Numbered from the stretch's first letter, positions 8,893 through 18,029 are shown. The stretch: 53,777 nt of DNA from CAYFRC01 sp050946115 (GCA_050946115.1 JBMNUF010000013.1:1-53777), one strand, 5' to 3'. Notes: generated by a model from the sequence alone, not told the origin. Numbers and translations: made by a program.

Positions 8893-9003
8893 CGGGTAGA
8901 CACTATATAGTCGATTCATCTGCTCCGAAAATCTCTTCTTATTATTCGTTTTCACATCTGCCAGCTCGTCACGGATCATTGAAATACCCAGCTGCCTGTT
9001 CAT
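8893..9003 (-). pseudogene. IS5-type transposase, N-terminal remnant
   Basis: On the minus strand an ATG at 9003 opens MNRQLGISMIRDELADVKTN then NKKRFSEQMNRL. This resembles the N-terminus of IS5-type transposases (MNKQLGISLIREELAEVKTKK, then a short basic segment and QMDRI). Similarity is lost after about 37 residues where it meets the oppositely oriented fragment at 8674-8889. A TATAAT-like motif lies just upstream of its start (about 9010-9015). It is a dead piece converging on another dead piece. Confidence 0.6.
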
Positions 9004-9106
9004 ATATCCATTATACTACATTACATCCTCTCGCTTTTTACCAGCGTTTTCTGTGCGGTATTACCTTAGTATTCGCCGCGGCATTGGCGCCTCTGCGAAA
9101 AACACC

Positions 9107-9961
9107 TCAGTCGCTTCGCGCGCGCCGCTGCCCCCTCTGCGCAGTGATCGAATAGACCGTCACCGTCGCGAGCACCACGACCGCGCCCCAAATCGCCTTC
9201 GCGCCGGGCATCTCCCCGAGCGCCAGAAACACCCACGTGGGGTTGAGCACAGGCTCGACGTTCGAGATGATCGCCGCCGTCACGGGGTTGACTTCGCCGA
9301 TGCTCATGCCGAGCAGCGTGTACCCGGCGGCGAGGATGATGCCCATAGCACCCGCAACGCACCACACGGAAGCGCCGGAAGATGCGACGGCGGGGTCAAA
9401 AAACAGCGCGACGACGAACGCGCTCGAAAGCACGTTCCCCAGATAGACGTAATCCATCGCGACCACGCCCGCCATCTTCGCCGACATAAACACCACCGCA
9501 TAGGTCACCGCAGACAAAAGCGCGAAGAAATTTCCAAGCATCGAGCCGCCGCCCAAATTGTCCATAAAGCACAGCACGACGCCTGTCAGTGCGCACCCCA
9601 CCGCGGCGATATCGCGCCCCGAGGGCTTTTGATGAAGAAACACGACGCAAAAGGCGATCACAAACGCAGGCATCGCGTATTGGAGCACGATCGCGTTCGC
9701 GGCGGTCGTGTATTTGTTGGCGAGCATGAAAAAGACGCTCGTGAGACACACGCCGAGCGCGCCCGTCACCGTGCCCTTATTCAAAGGCACCTTGAAGCTC
9801 CCGCGCCAAAGCGCCATCAGGATGCTCGCGATCAGGGCGCGCGCGCCGACGAGAGAAAACGCGCTCCACGGCATCCATTTGCTCAATACGCCGCTGAAGC
9901 TGAATACCACCGCGGCGAGCAAAACTTTAACGATTCCGGGGAGCCGTATCTGCCTCTGCAT
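9107..9961 (-). CDS. EamA/DMT-family transporter
   Basis: Membrane protein of 284 residues with about ten hydrophobic segments arranged as two EamA repeats (about 1-140 and 145-280), the drug/metabolite transporter fold. Markers include the GxxFxxSKWM start region and, in the second repeat, AAIISNVEPVLNPTWVFLAL followed by LGEMPG (family pattern: PVxAxxxxxLxLGE). The substrate cannot be predicted for this family. It is the last gene of a six-gene minus-strand operon, 12 bases after the glycosyltransferase, and the IS remnants begin about 100 bases beyond it. Confidence 0.9.
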   Translation of the reverse strand: MQRQIRLPGIVKVLLAAVVFSFSGVLSKWMPWSAFSLVGARALIASILMALWRGSFKVPLNKGTVTGALGVCLTSVFFMLANKYTTAANAIVLQYAMPAFVIAFCVVFLHQKPSGRDIAAVGCALTGVVLCFMDNLGGGSMLGNFFALLSAVTYAVVFMSAKMAGVVAMDYVYLGNVLSSAFVVALFFDPAVASSGASVWCVAGAMGIILAAGYTLLGMSIGEVNPVTAAIISNVEPVLNPTWVFLALGEMPGAKAIWGAVVVLATVTVYSITAQRGQRRARSD

Positions 9962-9973
9962 GGGTAAATCCTC

Positions 9974-11080
9974 CTACCGTGAAGAAAGAATAGTTTCGTA
10001 TATTGCAAGGTATTCCTTGGCGATATCGCGCCAGTTGAACGCGCGGCACATGAGCACGGCGTTTTGGGACAGGGTTTCGTAGTTTTGCAGGATGCGCTCC
10101 GCCTTGTCCGCAATGTCCTCTGCGTCCGTGGGCAGAACCGCAAAGCCGCATTCCCCTTCGGGGAGTTGCCCGTCAAAGCCCTGCCCCTTCGTATAGAGCA
10201 CCGGCAATCCCTGGCTCATCGCTTCCACATAGACAATCCCAAACGTCTCCCTCTTTGAGGGCATCACAAAGATGTCGTGTTCGCGGTATACGGGGAGCAG
10301 TTCGCGCATCGGGCGCGGAGGGAGCCTTTCGCACAGCGGATCCGCATCCACGAGCTTCACGACCCTTTCATCCACGGGTTTTCCCAAAACCGTGAGCTTC
10401 ACGTCGTGCCCGCGATCCTTTAATACATTCGCCGCCCTGACGACGCTTGGGACGTTCTTCCGCGGAATCATCGCCCCGACGAACAACAGCTTTACCGGCG
10501 CGCCTTTCTCCCGCGCCTTCGGCTGCCCTATGTTCTGCATCCACAGATCGTCGACACCGTTTGGCAGCACGGCGGATTTTTGCATCACGGCGTCAAATTC
10601 CGCGTTAGATAGGTACGGTTTCAGCGCATTTTCCCGATAGCTCGGCGAAATAAACACGACCTTTTGCGCGTTTTTCAGAATCCTTCGCCCAAGCGCGCGC
10701 AGATGCGGCTGCCACTTGAAAAAGATGTTCACATCCGTATCGCGCACCGCGACGATGTAGGGGATGTTCCACGCTTCGGAAAGGCGCATAGCCACATAGC
10801 CGTTGGAAAACAGCGAATGGGCGTGTAAAAGGTCAAACGACTTCCCGTCGTAGCGCGAAAGCGCGTCCTTCAGGATTTTGTTGTGCTTGTAATGGAATAA
10901 AAACCTGTCGTACTTCCCGCAGACGCGCGCGAAATCGCAGTTTTCAAACTTCTCGCCCGTATACGGCACGTCCAGTGGCACATAGGCGCGAACATCCGCC
11001 CCGAGCTCCCGCTCGCAGCGGAACAGATTGTCGTAAAACGGGCTCGCCCGCAGGTACGAATTGATGTGCAATATCCGCAT
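9974..11080 (-). CDS. Glycosyltransferase family 4 protein
   Basis: GT-B fold glycosyltransferase of 368 residues. The N-terminal domain starts with MRILHINSYLRASPFYDNLF and has DLLHAHSLFSNGYVA around residue 95. The C-terminal donor-sugar domain has LLFVGAMIPRKN and the GT4 E-x7-E signature in PSKRETFGIVYVEAMSQGLP (around residue 285). It likely transfers a nucleotide-activated sugar onto a cell-surface glycan or lipid; acceptor unknown. I chose the ATG at 11080 over a TTG three codons upstream because the product then begins at the usual MRIL strand. The upstream oxidoreductase stop is 5 bases away, and the shared operon with galE fits polysaccharide synthesis. Confidence 0.9.
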   Translation of the reverse strand: MRILHINSYLRASPFYDNLFRCERELGADVRAYVPLDVPYTGEKFENCDFARVCGKYDRFLFHYKHNKILKDALSRYDGKSFDLLHAHSLFSNGYVAMRLSEAWNIPYIVAVRDTDVNIFFKWQPHLRALGRRILKNAQKVVFISPSYRENALKPYLSNAEFDAVMQKSAVLPNGVDDLWMQNIGQPKAREKGAPVKLLFVGAMIPRKNVPSVVRAANVLKDRGHDVKLTVLGKPVDERVVKLVDADPLCERLPPRPMRELLPVYREHDIFVMPSKRETFGIVYVEAMSQGLPVLYTKGQGFDGQLPEGECGFAVLPTDAEDIADKAERILQNYETLSQNAVLMCRAFNWRDIAKEYLAIYETILSSR

Positions 11081-11085
11081 GGTTC

Positions 11086-12033
11086 TCAAGCCTCGGAAAT
11101 GCGGTCGAACAACTTTGCGCAGGCGATCGTCGCACTGTGCGGCTGGATGGGCGATTCGTACAGTCCCGCCTCCACGCAGCGGCGCGTCTCCGCGATTTCG
11201 TACTGAAATCCCATCGCGGTCTCGTTGTCGATAAAGTGCTCTATGAGCCTTCCGCCCGCGTCGTACAGCAGCGCTTCCTTCGCAAAGTGCGGAAAGGGAA
11301 TTTCGATGCGCCCCCTATCCCCCTGTACGGTGAGCATGTCCCGAAACGGCGTCACAAAGCTCGCCCGTATCGTCGCGAGGCAGTCGCCCGCGCGCATGAG
11401 CAGAACCTCCGTATCGTCCGTTCCGGTCTCCCCGCGCACTACGGACAGCGCGTCGAGCGTAAGCTCCTGCCCCAGGAGGAACGCCGCGATCTCATACGCA
11501 TACACCGTGATGTCCAGCGCCGCGCCGCCGCCCAAGTCGGGATTGAAATAGCGATTTTGCGGGTCCTTCGGCGCGCAAAAGCCGATCGCAGAATCGCACA
11601 AAACGGGCTTTCCGATGCGCCCCGCATCGATCCACGCCTTCGCACATCGGTTCGCGGGCAAAAATTTCGACCAAAGCGCCTCCATCATGAATAGCCCTTT
11701 TTCCTTGGACAGCGCGAATGCGGAAATAGCCTCTTCGGAATTTCGGAACATCGCCTTTTCGCACAGCACAGGTACGCCCATCTCCATGCAGAGCATGGAA
11801 AGCTCATAATGCGACGAGGGGACGGTCGCGATATAGGCGCAATCGGGCTTTTCGATATGCAGCATCTCGCGGTACGAGCCGTATGCGCCCTCTACGGCGT
11901 TGTCCCGCGCAAAGTTTTGCGCCTTTTCGAGGGATTTGCTCGCGACGGCGCACACTTCGCACCCTTCCGCGCGCGCGGCCTTCACAAACTGCGCGGCGAT
12001 CTTGCCCGCGCCCAAAATCGCAAAACGGAACAT
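11086..12033 (-). CDS. Gfo/Idh/MocA-family oxidoreductase
   Basis: NAD(P)-dependent sugar dehydrogenase family, 315 residues. The N-terminal Rossmann fold is clear (FAILGAGKIAAQFVKA, residues 4-19), followed by the conserved EKAM (around residue 92), where family members have EKP or EKA with the catalytic Lys. The C-terminal half has the GGGAALDITVYAYEIAAFLL motif. Members interconvert sugars, deoxysugars or inositols, or act on glycosides by oxidation-elimination; the exact substrate is not visible. It sits between a MATE exporter and a GT4 glycosyltransferase, suggesting nucleotide-sugar or glycan metabolism. Confidence 0.9.
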   Translation of the reverse strand: MFRFAILGAGKIAAQFVKAARAEGCEVCAVASKSLEKAQNFARDNAVEGAYGSYREMLHIEKPDCAYIATVPSSHYELSMLCMEMGVPVLCEKAMFRNSEEAISAFALSKEKGLFMMEALWSKFLPANRCAKAWIDAGRIGKPVLCDSAIGFCAPKDPQNRYFNPDLGGGAALDITVYAYEIAAFLLGQELTLDALSVVRGETGTDDTEVLLMRAGDCLATIRASFVTPFRDMLTVQGDRGRIEIPFPHFAKEALLYDAGGRLIEHFIDNETAMGFQYEIAETRRCVEAGLYESPIQPHSATIACAKLFDRISEA

Positions 12034-12050
12034 AGCCTATTCCCTCCTCT

Positions 12051-13397
12051 TCAATCGCGCGTTACGTTTTTGATCCACTTATTTCCGCGCAGGCGGATGA
12101 ACGCGATAATCCATTTGAAGCACTGGTCGATGCGCAGGAACAGGAACATCCACTTCGCATCTACCTTCCAGATGAACGCCGCGACGTAGGAGATCGGCAG
12201 CACCACGAGCCAGCCGCAAATCAAATCCACGATCATCACGAACCGGCTGTCGCCCGCGCCGCGGTTGATGCCGACAAAGCAGCTCGCATGATACGTCGTG
12301 CCGATCATGGTGACGGCGCCGATTCCGATCATGTCCGCCGCGAGGAGGGCGACCTGCGCCTCCGCGTCGTACAGCGAAACGAACGGCTTGCGCAGAAGGA
12401 ACAAGAGGACCGAGATGATCAGCCCGAACGCAAAAAACATCAGCTGGATCGTGTTCGAATACTGCCGCGTGCGGGCGTAATCCTTCTGCCCCACGGTCTT
12501 TCCGATCACGACGACCGCGCCCGCCGCGAGCGATGACGTAAAGATCATGCCGAGACCCATCATGTTTTCGGCGATGGTGTTCGCCCCGATGACCACCTTG
12601 TCCAAATGCCCTATGATCGACGCCTTGAGCACACCCACGAGCGCCCACTGCGCATCCCCGATCCCCACGGGCAGCCCGTATTTCATATAGTCGAGCCACA
12701 TGCCCTTTCCGGGCTTCAGCAGCTCCTGCGGCCTGATGTCGATCGCCCTTTGTATTTTGAACGCATACACCCATACGACCGAAAGCTCCGCGACGCGCGC
12801 GATGACGGTTGCGATCGCCGCGCCCTTCACGCCCAAAGCGGGAAATCCGAGATGCCCGTAGATCAATACATAGTTGAGCCCGACATTGACCGCAAGCGAC
12901 ATGATGGCGACGTAAAGCGTTACTTTCACGACCTCGACCGCGCGGAGCATGCCGACCAAGGCGGAGGAGAGCGCGAACGGGATGTAGGAAAAGCACACGA
13001 ACGTGGCATACGGCATCGCAGCTTCAATGACGTCCCTTTTGTCGGTCAAAAGCCCAAGAAACACCGCCGGAAGGCAGCGCACCAAAATCGTCACGCAGGC
13101 GGAAAGCGCCATCACGAGGATCGTCACGACGCTGAACACCTGCTTGATGCGCGCGGTGTCCTTCTTGCCCCAGTACTGCGATATGAGCACGCCCGAGCCG
13201 CTCACGATGCCGCTCACCGCCGCGGTAAACAGCGCGGTCATGCTGTTGGTGATCGACACGCCCGAAAACGCGAGCGTCCCGAGGCTCGACACCATCATGT
13301 TGTCCGCCAGTACGACCAGAAACGAAATCAGCCCGTGAAACGCCGCCGGCAATGCGATGGCGAAGATCGTCCTGTAAAACGCCTTCTCTTTAACCAT
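12051..13397 (-). CDS. MATE-family efflux transporter
   Basis: Polytopic membrane protein of 448 residues, the normal MATE length, with about twelve hydrophobic segments in two repeats. Recognisable pieces are the early PAAFHGLISFLVVLADNMMV and SGSGVLISQYWGKKD, plus GLGMIFTSSLAAGAVVVIGK and the GQKDYARTRQYSN segment in the second half (family pattern GxxxxxxAR). MATE proteins export cationic compounds or lipid-linked material by Na+ or H+ antiport. Inside an operon with galE and a glycosyltransferase, a role in exporting a glycan-related molecule is possible but unproven. It starts 9 bases after the upstream gene. Confidence 0.92.
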   Translation of the reverse strand: MVKEKAFYRTIFAIALPAAFHGLISFLVVLADNMMVSSLGTLAFSGVSITNSMTALFTAAVSGIVSGSGVLISQYWGKKDTARIKQVFSVVTILVMALSACVTILVRCLPAVFLGLLTDKRDVIEAAMPYATFVCFSYIPFALSSALVGMLRAVEVVKVTLYVAIMSLAVNVGLNYVLIYGHLGFPALGVKGAAIATVIARVAELSVVWVYAFKIQRAIDIRPQELLKPGKGMWLDYMKYGLPVGIGDAQWALVGVLKASIIGHLDKVVIGANTIAENMMGLGMIFTSSLAAGAVVVIGKTVGQKDYARTRQYSNTIQLMFFAFGLIISVLLFLLRKPFVSLYDAEAQVALLAADMIGIGAVTMIGTTYHASCFVGINRGAGDSRFVMIVDLICGWLVVLPISYVAAFIWKVDAKWMFLFLRIDQCFKWIIAFIRLRGNKWIKNVTRD

Positions 13398-13406
13398 GTC
13401 CTTCCC

Positions 13407-14525
13407 CTATCCCACTTCTGCAAGCAGCCGCCCGAAACCGTCTATGAGCGAAACGGCGTCCCGCTTGTCGTTGTGCAACACATTTTTCTCCTGCCAAAGA
13501 AAATCCGTATCGGTATCCGTCGAAAGCGTGCCGACCGTCACCGTTTCGCCCGCCTTGATGCGCGTCCCTTTCGGAAAGCTCCAGCCCTCCCCGCCCGTAT
13601 CGGAGGCGAGGATCCAGCCGGAGATGTCCGCGTCCTCCGAAAAGGAGAGCGAAATGATTTCGTCATCGGGATCGACCGACATATTGACCGCGCGGAAAAT
13701 GTCCCCCGTGGGTGCCGAAAGTTCGTAAAATTCCGCCGTGCCGTCCGTCGAAACATGTACGCCGCCCGTCGCGTCCTGCGTCACGAGGGTTTTCGCGCCG
13801 ACCTCCCGCAGCCGCGCGAGCACGGCGTCCGACGGGGTATCCGCGCGCTCCTCCGTGGAAGTGGAGACAATCGCGACGGACGGGTTTACCCGCCGCAGAA
13901 ATTCGCGCGAGGTCGATTCGTTCCCGCCGTGGTAGGCGACCTTGAGGATGTCCGCCGAAAGGTCGAAGCCCGAGTGTAGCAGAATTTCTTCCTCTTCCCA
14001 AAGCATATCGCCCGTCAGCAGCGCGCGCCCCGCGTCTGTCTCTACCATCAATACGAGCGAATTGTTGTTCTCCTCCGAGCCTTCCTCCTCCGGCGCCATA
14101 ACCGAAACCGAAAGATGCGCAAACGAAAGCGCGTCGCCCGCGACGAGCGGCGCGTACTCCTGCCCGCGAAGCGCCGATGCGAGGCGCGCCGGATGCTTCT
14201 TGCCCTCTTCGCCAAACCCGCTCGCGTACCACGCGCCGACGGGAATATCGGTCTGCGCGAGCAGAGACAGCCCGCCCGCGTGGTCCTTGTCCGTGTGCGT
14301 GAGGAATACCGCGTCGATTCGGTCGATTTGCAGCAGCTCAAGCGTCCGCATCACCTGCGGCCACGCCACGGCGCTCCCGGCGTCAACCAATAGGACGACA
14401 TCTTCCGAAAGGACGATGTGCGCGTCCGCCTTCCCCACGTTGACGGACCACAAATCAATCTCCTCCGCCCGGCAAAGCGGGCAGAGGAGGAGAAACACGC
14501 ACAAAAGCAGAATCCCTTTACGCAT
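13407..14525 (-). CDS. Secreted ComEC/Rec2-like MBL hydrolase with lamin-tail domain
   Basis: A 372-residue protein with a signal peptide (MRKGILLLCVFLLLCPLCRA, cleavage near 20), a metallo-beta-lactamase domain (about 22-265) and a C-terminal lamin-tail (LTD)-like beta-sandwich (about 275-365). Metal ligands are visible in TDKDHAGG (the HxxxDH motif is HTDKDH), in LLTGDM and in VAYHGGNE. The catalytic half resembles the ComEC competence hydrolase, but there are no channel segments, so it is a free secreted hydrolase. Its ATG lies inside the end of galE (ATGCGTAA, 8-base overlap), indicating translational coupling. Substrate unknown; extracellular DNA or phosphodiesters are conceivable. Confidence 0.85.
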   Translation of the reverse strand: MRKGILLLCVFLLLCPLCRAEEIDLWSVNVGKADAHIVLSEDVVLLVDAGSAVAWPQVMRTLELLQIDRIDAVFLTHTDKDHAGGLSLLAQTDIPVGAWYASGFGEEGKKHPARLASALRGQEYAPLVAGDALSFAHLSVSVMAPEEEGSEENNNSLVLMVETDAGRALLTGDMLWEEEEILLHSGFDLSADILKVAYHGGNESTSREFLRRVNPSVAIVSTSTEERADTPSDAVLARLREVGAKTLVTQDATGGVHVSTDGTAEFYELSAPTGDIFRAVNMSVDPDDEIISLSFSEDADISGWILASDTGGEGWSFPKGTRIKAGETVTVGTLSTDTDTDFLWQEKNVLHNDKRDAVSLIDGFGRLLAEVG

Positions 14526-15543
14526 TTTCCCTGTATCCGTTGGGGTTCATGCTCTGCCAGCGCCACGCGTCACGGCACATGTCTTCGATCGTCTTTTCCG
14601 TCTTCCAGCCGAGGAGCCTGTACGCCTTTTCCGCGTTGGCATAGTACGCGGGGAGATCGCCTGCGCGGCGGGGCTGGATGGTGTACTCCAGCTTCTTTCC
14701 CGTCGCGCGTTCAAAGGCGCTGAAAAGCTGTTTGACACTCACGCCCTCGCCTGAGCCGAGGTTGATCTCGTCCGAGCCCGTGAAATGCTCCAGATACCGA
14801 ATCGCAGCGACGTGCCCCTTCGCGAGGTCGACCACGTGGATATAGTCCCTGATGCAGGTGCCGTCGGGCGTCGGATAGTCGTCGCCGAAGATGCCGAGCG
14901 TCGTGCCGAGGTTGCCAATGACGCTCTTTAAGATGCGCGGCATGAGGTTGTTGGGGATGCCGCTCGGGTCTTCCCCGATGCGCCCGCTCTCATGCGCGCC
15001 GACGGGATTGAAATAGCGCAAGAGCACAACGCCCATCGTCTTGTCCGCATATGCCGCGTCGCGCAAAATCTGCTCGATCATGTATTTCGTCCAGCCGTAG
15101 GGGTTCGCCGCGCCTGTCGTCATCCCCTCGACATACTGCTCGGTCGCCTGCGTGCCGTACACCGTCGCGGAGGAGGAAAACACGATCTTCTTCACGCCGA
15201 ATTCGTACATGGTTTCCAGGAGCGTCAGCGTAGAATCGAGGTTGTTTCGGTAATAGGCAAGCGGCTTTTCCACCGATTCGCCGACCGCCTTGAGCCCCGC
15301 AAAGTGAATCACCGCATCGATGGCGTTTTCTGAAAACACCCTGCGCAGCGCCTCTTTGTCGCATACGTCCGCCTCATACCGCGCGACCTTTTTGCCCGTA
15401 ATCTCCTCTACCCTGTTCAGGGCTTCGGGGCAGCTGTTGTAATAGTTGTCCACCACCACGACTTCGTATCCGCCGTTCAAAAGTTCCACGCAGGTGTGCG
15501 CGCCGATGTATCCCGCGCCGCCGGTCAAGAGGATCGTCCGCAT
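14518..15543 (-). CDS. galE: UDP-glucose 4-epimerase
   Basis: Interconverts UDP-glucose and UDP-galactose in the cytoplasm (Leloir pathway and supply of UDP-Gal for surface glycans). The 341-residue product has the NAD-binding GGAGYIGAH at residues 8-16, the SSSATVYG motif with catalytic Ser/Thr region, and the catalytic YxxxK pair in NPYGWTKYMIEQ. It also has RYFNPVGAHESGRIGEDP, highly diagnostic for GalE. I took the ATG at 15543 because it is preceded by AAGGCGG and gives the standard MRTILLTGGAGYIG start; upstream codons of the same frame look non-coding. It is the first gene of the six-gene operon running down to 9107. Confidence 0.97.
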   Translation of the reverse strand: MRTILLTGGAGYIGAHTCVELLNGGYEVVVVDNYYNSCPEALNRVEEITGKKVARYEADVCDKEALRRVFSENAIDAVIHFAGLKAVGESVEKPLAYYRNNLDSTLTLLETMYEFGVKKIVFSSSATVYGTQATEQYVEGMTTGAANPYGWTKYMIEQILRDAAYADKTMGVVLLRYFNPVGAHESGRIGEDPSGIPNNLMPRILKSVIGNLGTTLGIFGDDYPTPDGTCIRDYIHVVDLAKGHVAAIRYLEHFTGSDEINLGSGEGVSVKQLFSAFERATGKKLEYTIQPRRAGDLPAYYANAEKAYRLLGWKTEKTIEDMCRDAWRWQSMNPNGYRENA

Positions 15544-15635
15544 ATGGGTGCACCGCCTTTTCCGTTTTGTTTTTTCCATTATAAACCAAAAAGGCGGCGT
15601 TTGCAACCTATCCAAGAGAATTTCTTGCAAACCGC

Positions 15636-15664
15636 TTGACAGTCCGTAGTTATTACGATATAAT
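15636..15664 (+). promoter_or_regulatory. Promoter of the GH25 lysozyme-like gene
   Basis: TTGACA (15636-15641), a 17-base spacer and TATAAT (15659-15664) match consensus at every core base. The gene's ATG is at 15704 with GAGGGG as ribosome site. The promoter sits in the divergent gap with galE. Confidence 0.85.
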
Positions 15665-15703
15665 GAATCTAATTACAAAAGTATTACGAAACGAGGGGTA
15701 GTT

Positions 15704-17614
15704 ATGAGAAAATTCCGAGGTGCGCTGCTCGCCTTCTTATGCGCTGCCGTGCTCTTTTCCGCCACCGCGAGCGCGGACACGGCGTGGCAGACGGCATATC
15801 AGACAAAGCTGCTCTCTCTTTCCGCGGGCGGCAATGTCGCGGTATCGCTTTGCGACATCACCGGCGACAACGTGCCGGAAATATTTGTCTTCCTCCCCTC
15901 AGACGGTACGCTCGCGCTGTATGCCTTCGGCGGCGGCGCGGCGCTCGAAAAGGCAAGCGTTTCGGCCGGCAAGGGCATTAAATCCATGGCGATTTCCCTC
16001 CGCATGAATGATTCCGGGGAAGCCGCCTGTTCCGCGCTGCTCAGGCGCAAAAACGGCAACGACCTCGTCGCCTTCGGAAGGGACCTTTCCCTCCTCTATC
16101 GGGACGGCTCCGACAGCGGCGTCTATTCCGTATCGGGCACGAAAGTCTCCAAGGATACCTTTAGCGGAAAGCGTTCCGCGTTCACGACGGGATATCCGAA
16201 AAAGGGCAAGCCGATCCCCGTCGCCCTCTACAAGAACAAGCGCGCCATCGCCGCAAAGTTCCCCTCTCTGTGCAAAAAGGCTCTCGCACAGGGAAGGGCG
16301 ACCAAGGTTAAGCTCAACAGAACCCAAGGTAAGCTCGCCGCCGGAACTTCCGCGATATTGAAGGCGACCCCCGTCCCCGCAACCGCGATCTTCGACAAAA
16401 TCTCCTGGTCGTCCTCTTCCGATGCCGTGGCGACGGTTTCCGAGAGCGGCACGGTGCGCGCGGTTTCGGCGGGTACCGCCGTGATCACCGCGAGAAGCAC
16501 GTCGGGCGGCGCGGCGAAATGCAAAATCACCGTCACCGCGCCCAACCCCGAAAGCGCCGAATTATCCGAAACGGCGCTCACCCTCGCCGTGGGAAACAAA
16601 AAGCAGCTTTCCGTGACCGTCACCCCCGCAGGCGCGAATGCGAAGGCGAAATGGACTTCGTCCTCCAAAAAGGTCGCGACCGTCTCCGAAAAGGGCGTCG
16701 TTACCGCGAAGGCAAACGGCACCGCAACCATCACCGCAGCGCTCAAGGGCGGCGTAGTCGCGAAGTGCACCGTAACCGTCGGCCTCGCGCCCACATCCGT
16801 CTCCCTGAGCCAAGCGAAGGCATCCCTCAAGGCGCAGGCGACGCTTACCTTGAAGGCGTCCGTCAAGCCGAGCGGCGTTTCCCAGTCCGTCACATGGTCT
16901 ACGAGCAACCGCTATATCGCGACCGTTTCCTCCAAGGGCGTCGTCAAGGGCTATCGCGCGGGCACGGCGACCATCACCGCGACCACGCCCAACGGCAAGA
17001 GCGCTTCCTGCGACGTGACGGTTGCGGCCACGGGGGAAACATACATCGTGGATCTTTCGCACTACAACGCGGTAGCTGACTGGGGCGATCTTTCGAAATG
17101 CGCGGACCTTATCATCCTGCGGGCGACCTGCGGCACGGCATTGGACAACAAATTCAAGTTGTACGCCTCCCGATGCGCCGAATACAACATCCCCTTCGGC
17201 GTGTACTGCTTCGGAAAAGCAACCACGCCCCAAGAGGCGGCGCTCGAGGCGCAGACGCTCTACGCCGTTTCCTCTCCCTACAAACCGCTCTTTTACGTGT
17301 ACGATATCGAAAAGCCCTTCGTCACGCGCGAAAACGTGTCCGCCTTCCGCGCGACGCTGAAGAATTTGGGCGCGCGCAAAATCGGCTATTACATCGCACA
17401 CAACCTCTACAGCCAGCTCAACATCAACACGGGCGAAGCCGATTTCATCTGGATTCCGCGCTACGGAAAGAACACCGGCTCGGTCAGCGCCGACCCGCTC
17501 TTCCCGTGCGACCTGCACCAGTACACCAGCATGGGCTATATTCCGGGCATCAAGGTGCGCGTGGACCTTTCGAGGCTATACGGGAAAAAGTCGCTCGAAT
17601 GGTTCTTGTCGTAG
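15704..17614 (+). CDS. Secreted Big_2-repeat GH25 lysozyme-like protein
   Basis: A 636-residue exported protein. A signal peptide (residues 1-24, ending ATASA) is followed by an unassigned region (25-205) resembling a seven-bladed or FG-GAP-like reporter domain. Three Big_2 immunoglobulin-like repeats follow (about 210-285, 287-365, 366-448; each has a SSxxVATVSExGxVxA-type core and xGTAxITA). The C-terminus is a GH25 muramidase domain (about 450-636). In that domain VDLSHYN gives the first Asp and FYVYDIEK the catalytic DxE pair, so it should be able to cleave the glycan strand of peptidoglycan. The repeats probably hold it in or on the wall. It has its own strong promoter and is separated from rnpB by about 70 bases. 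Confidence 0.9.
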   Translation: MRKFRGALLAFLCAAVLFSATASADTAWQTAYQTKLLSLSAGGNVAVSLCDITGDNVPEIFVFLPSDGTLALYAFGGGAALEKASVSAGKGIKSMAISLRMNDSGEAACSALLRRKNGNDLVAFGRDLSLLYRDGSDSGVYSVSGTKVSKDTFSGKRSAFTTGYPKKGKPIPVALYKNKRAIAAKFPSLCKKALAQGRATKVKLNRTQGKLAAGTSAILKATPVPATAIFDKISWSSSSDAVATVSESGTVRAVSAGTAVITARSTSGGAAKCKITVTAPNPESAELSETALTLAVGNKKQLSVTVTPAGANAKAKWTSSSKKVATVSEKGVVTAKANGTATITAALKGGVVAKCTVTVGLAPTSVSLSQAKASLKAQATLTLKASVKPSGVSQSVTWSTSNRYIATVSSKGVVKGYRAGTATITATTPNGKSASCDVTVAATGETYIVDLSHYNAVADWGDLSKCADLIILRATCGTALDNKFKLYASRCAEYNIPFGVYCFGKATTPQEAALEAQTLYAVSSPYKPLFYVYDIEKPFVTRENVSAFRATLKNLGARKIGYYIAHNLYSQLNINTGEADFIWIPRYGKNTGSVSADPLFPCDLHQYTSMGYIPGIKVRVDLSRLYGKKSLEWFLS

Positions 17615-17651
17615 ATCACGCATCTTTCGGGCAAAATTTCCATGCCCGCGC

Positions 17652-17680
17652 TTGACAGGCGCATCCGGATATGGTATCCT
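17652..17680 (+). promoter_or_regulatory. Promoter of rnpB
   Basis: TTGACA (17652-17657), a 17-base spacer and TATCCT (17675-17680) precede the RNase P RNA by about 7 bases, the correct spacing for initiation at its mature 5' end. Confidence 0.75.
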
Positions 17681-17686
17681 GCACTT

Positions 17687-18026
17687 GCTGTGAGAGCGCC
17701 GGACGGTCGCGTGCGCGGTTTCGGCGCATGAGGAAAGTCCGAGCTCCGTAGGGCAGGGTGCCGGCTAACTACCGGTGGAGGCGACTTCAAGGAAAGTGCA
17801 ACAGAGATATACCGCCCGCAAGGGTAAGGCTGAAAAGGTGAGGTAAGAGCTCACCCGCGGCATGGCAACTTGTCCGCGCTGTAAACCCCACCCGGTGCAA
17901 GATTGATAGGAGGGCATATGTGGCTGCCCGTCACGCCCTCGGGTAATCGCTTGAGCATGCCGGCGACGGCATGCCTAGACAGATGATCGTCCAAGACAGA
18001 ACTCGGCTTACAGACGCTGCTCACAG
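17687..18026 (+). ncRNA. rnpB: RNase P RNA, bacterial A-type
   Basis: The catalytic RNA that matures tRNA 5' ends. Diagnostic conserved blocks are GAGGAAAGTCCGAGCTCC (about 17731-17748) at the P3/P4 region, ACAGAGATATACCGCC in the middle, and the 3' signature ACAGAACTCGGCTTACAG (about 17997-18014). The 5' and 3' termini pair as P1 (GTGAG near 17690 with CTCAC near 18019-18023). Length is about 340 bases. The layout is the ancestral A type, not the Bacillus B type. Ends are inferred from P1 pairing and are good to a few bases. Confidence 0.96.
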
Positions 18027-18029
18027 AAG

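Noticed and set aside
9053..9967. Plus-strand open frame opposite the EamA gene
   Set aside because: Arg/His-rich product without hydrophobic pattern; the minus-strand membrane protein is clearly real.
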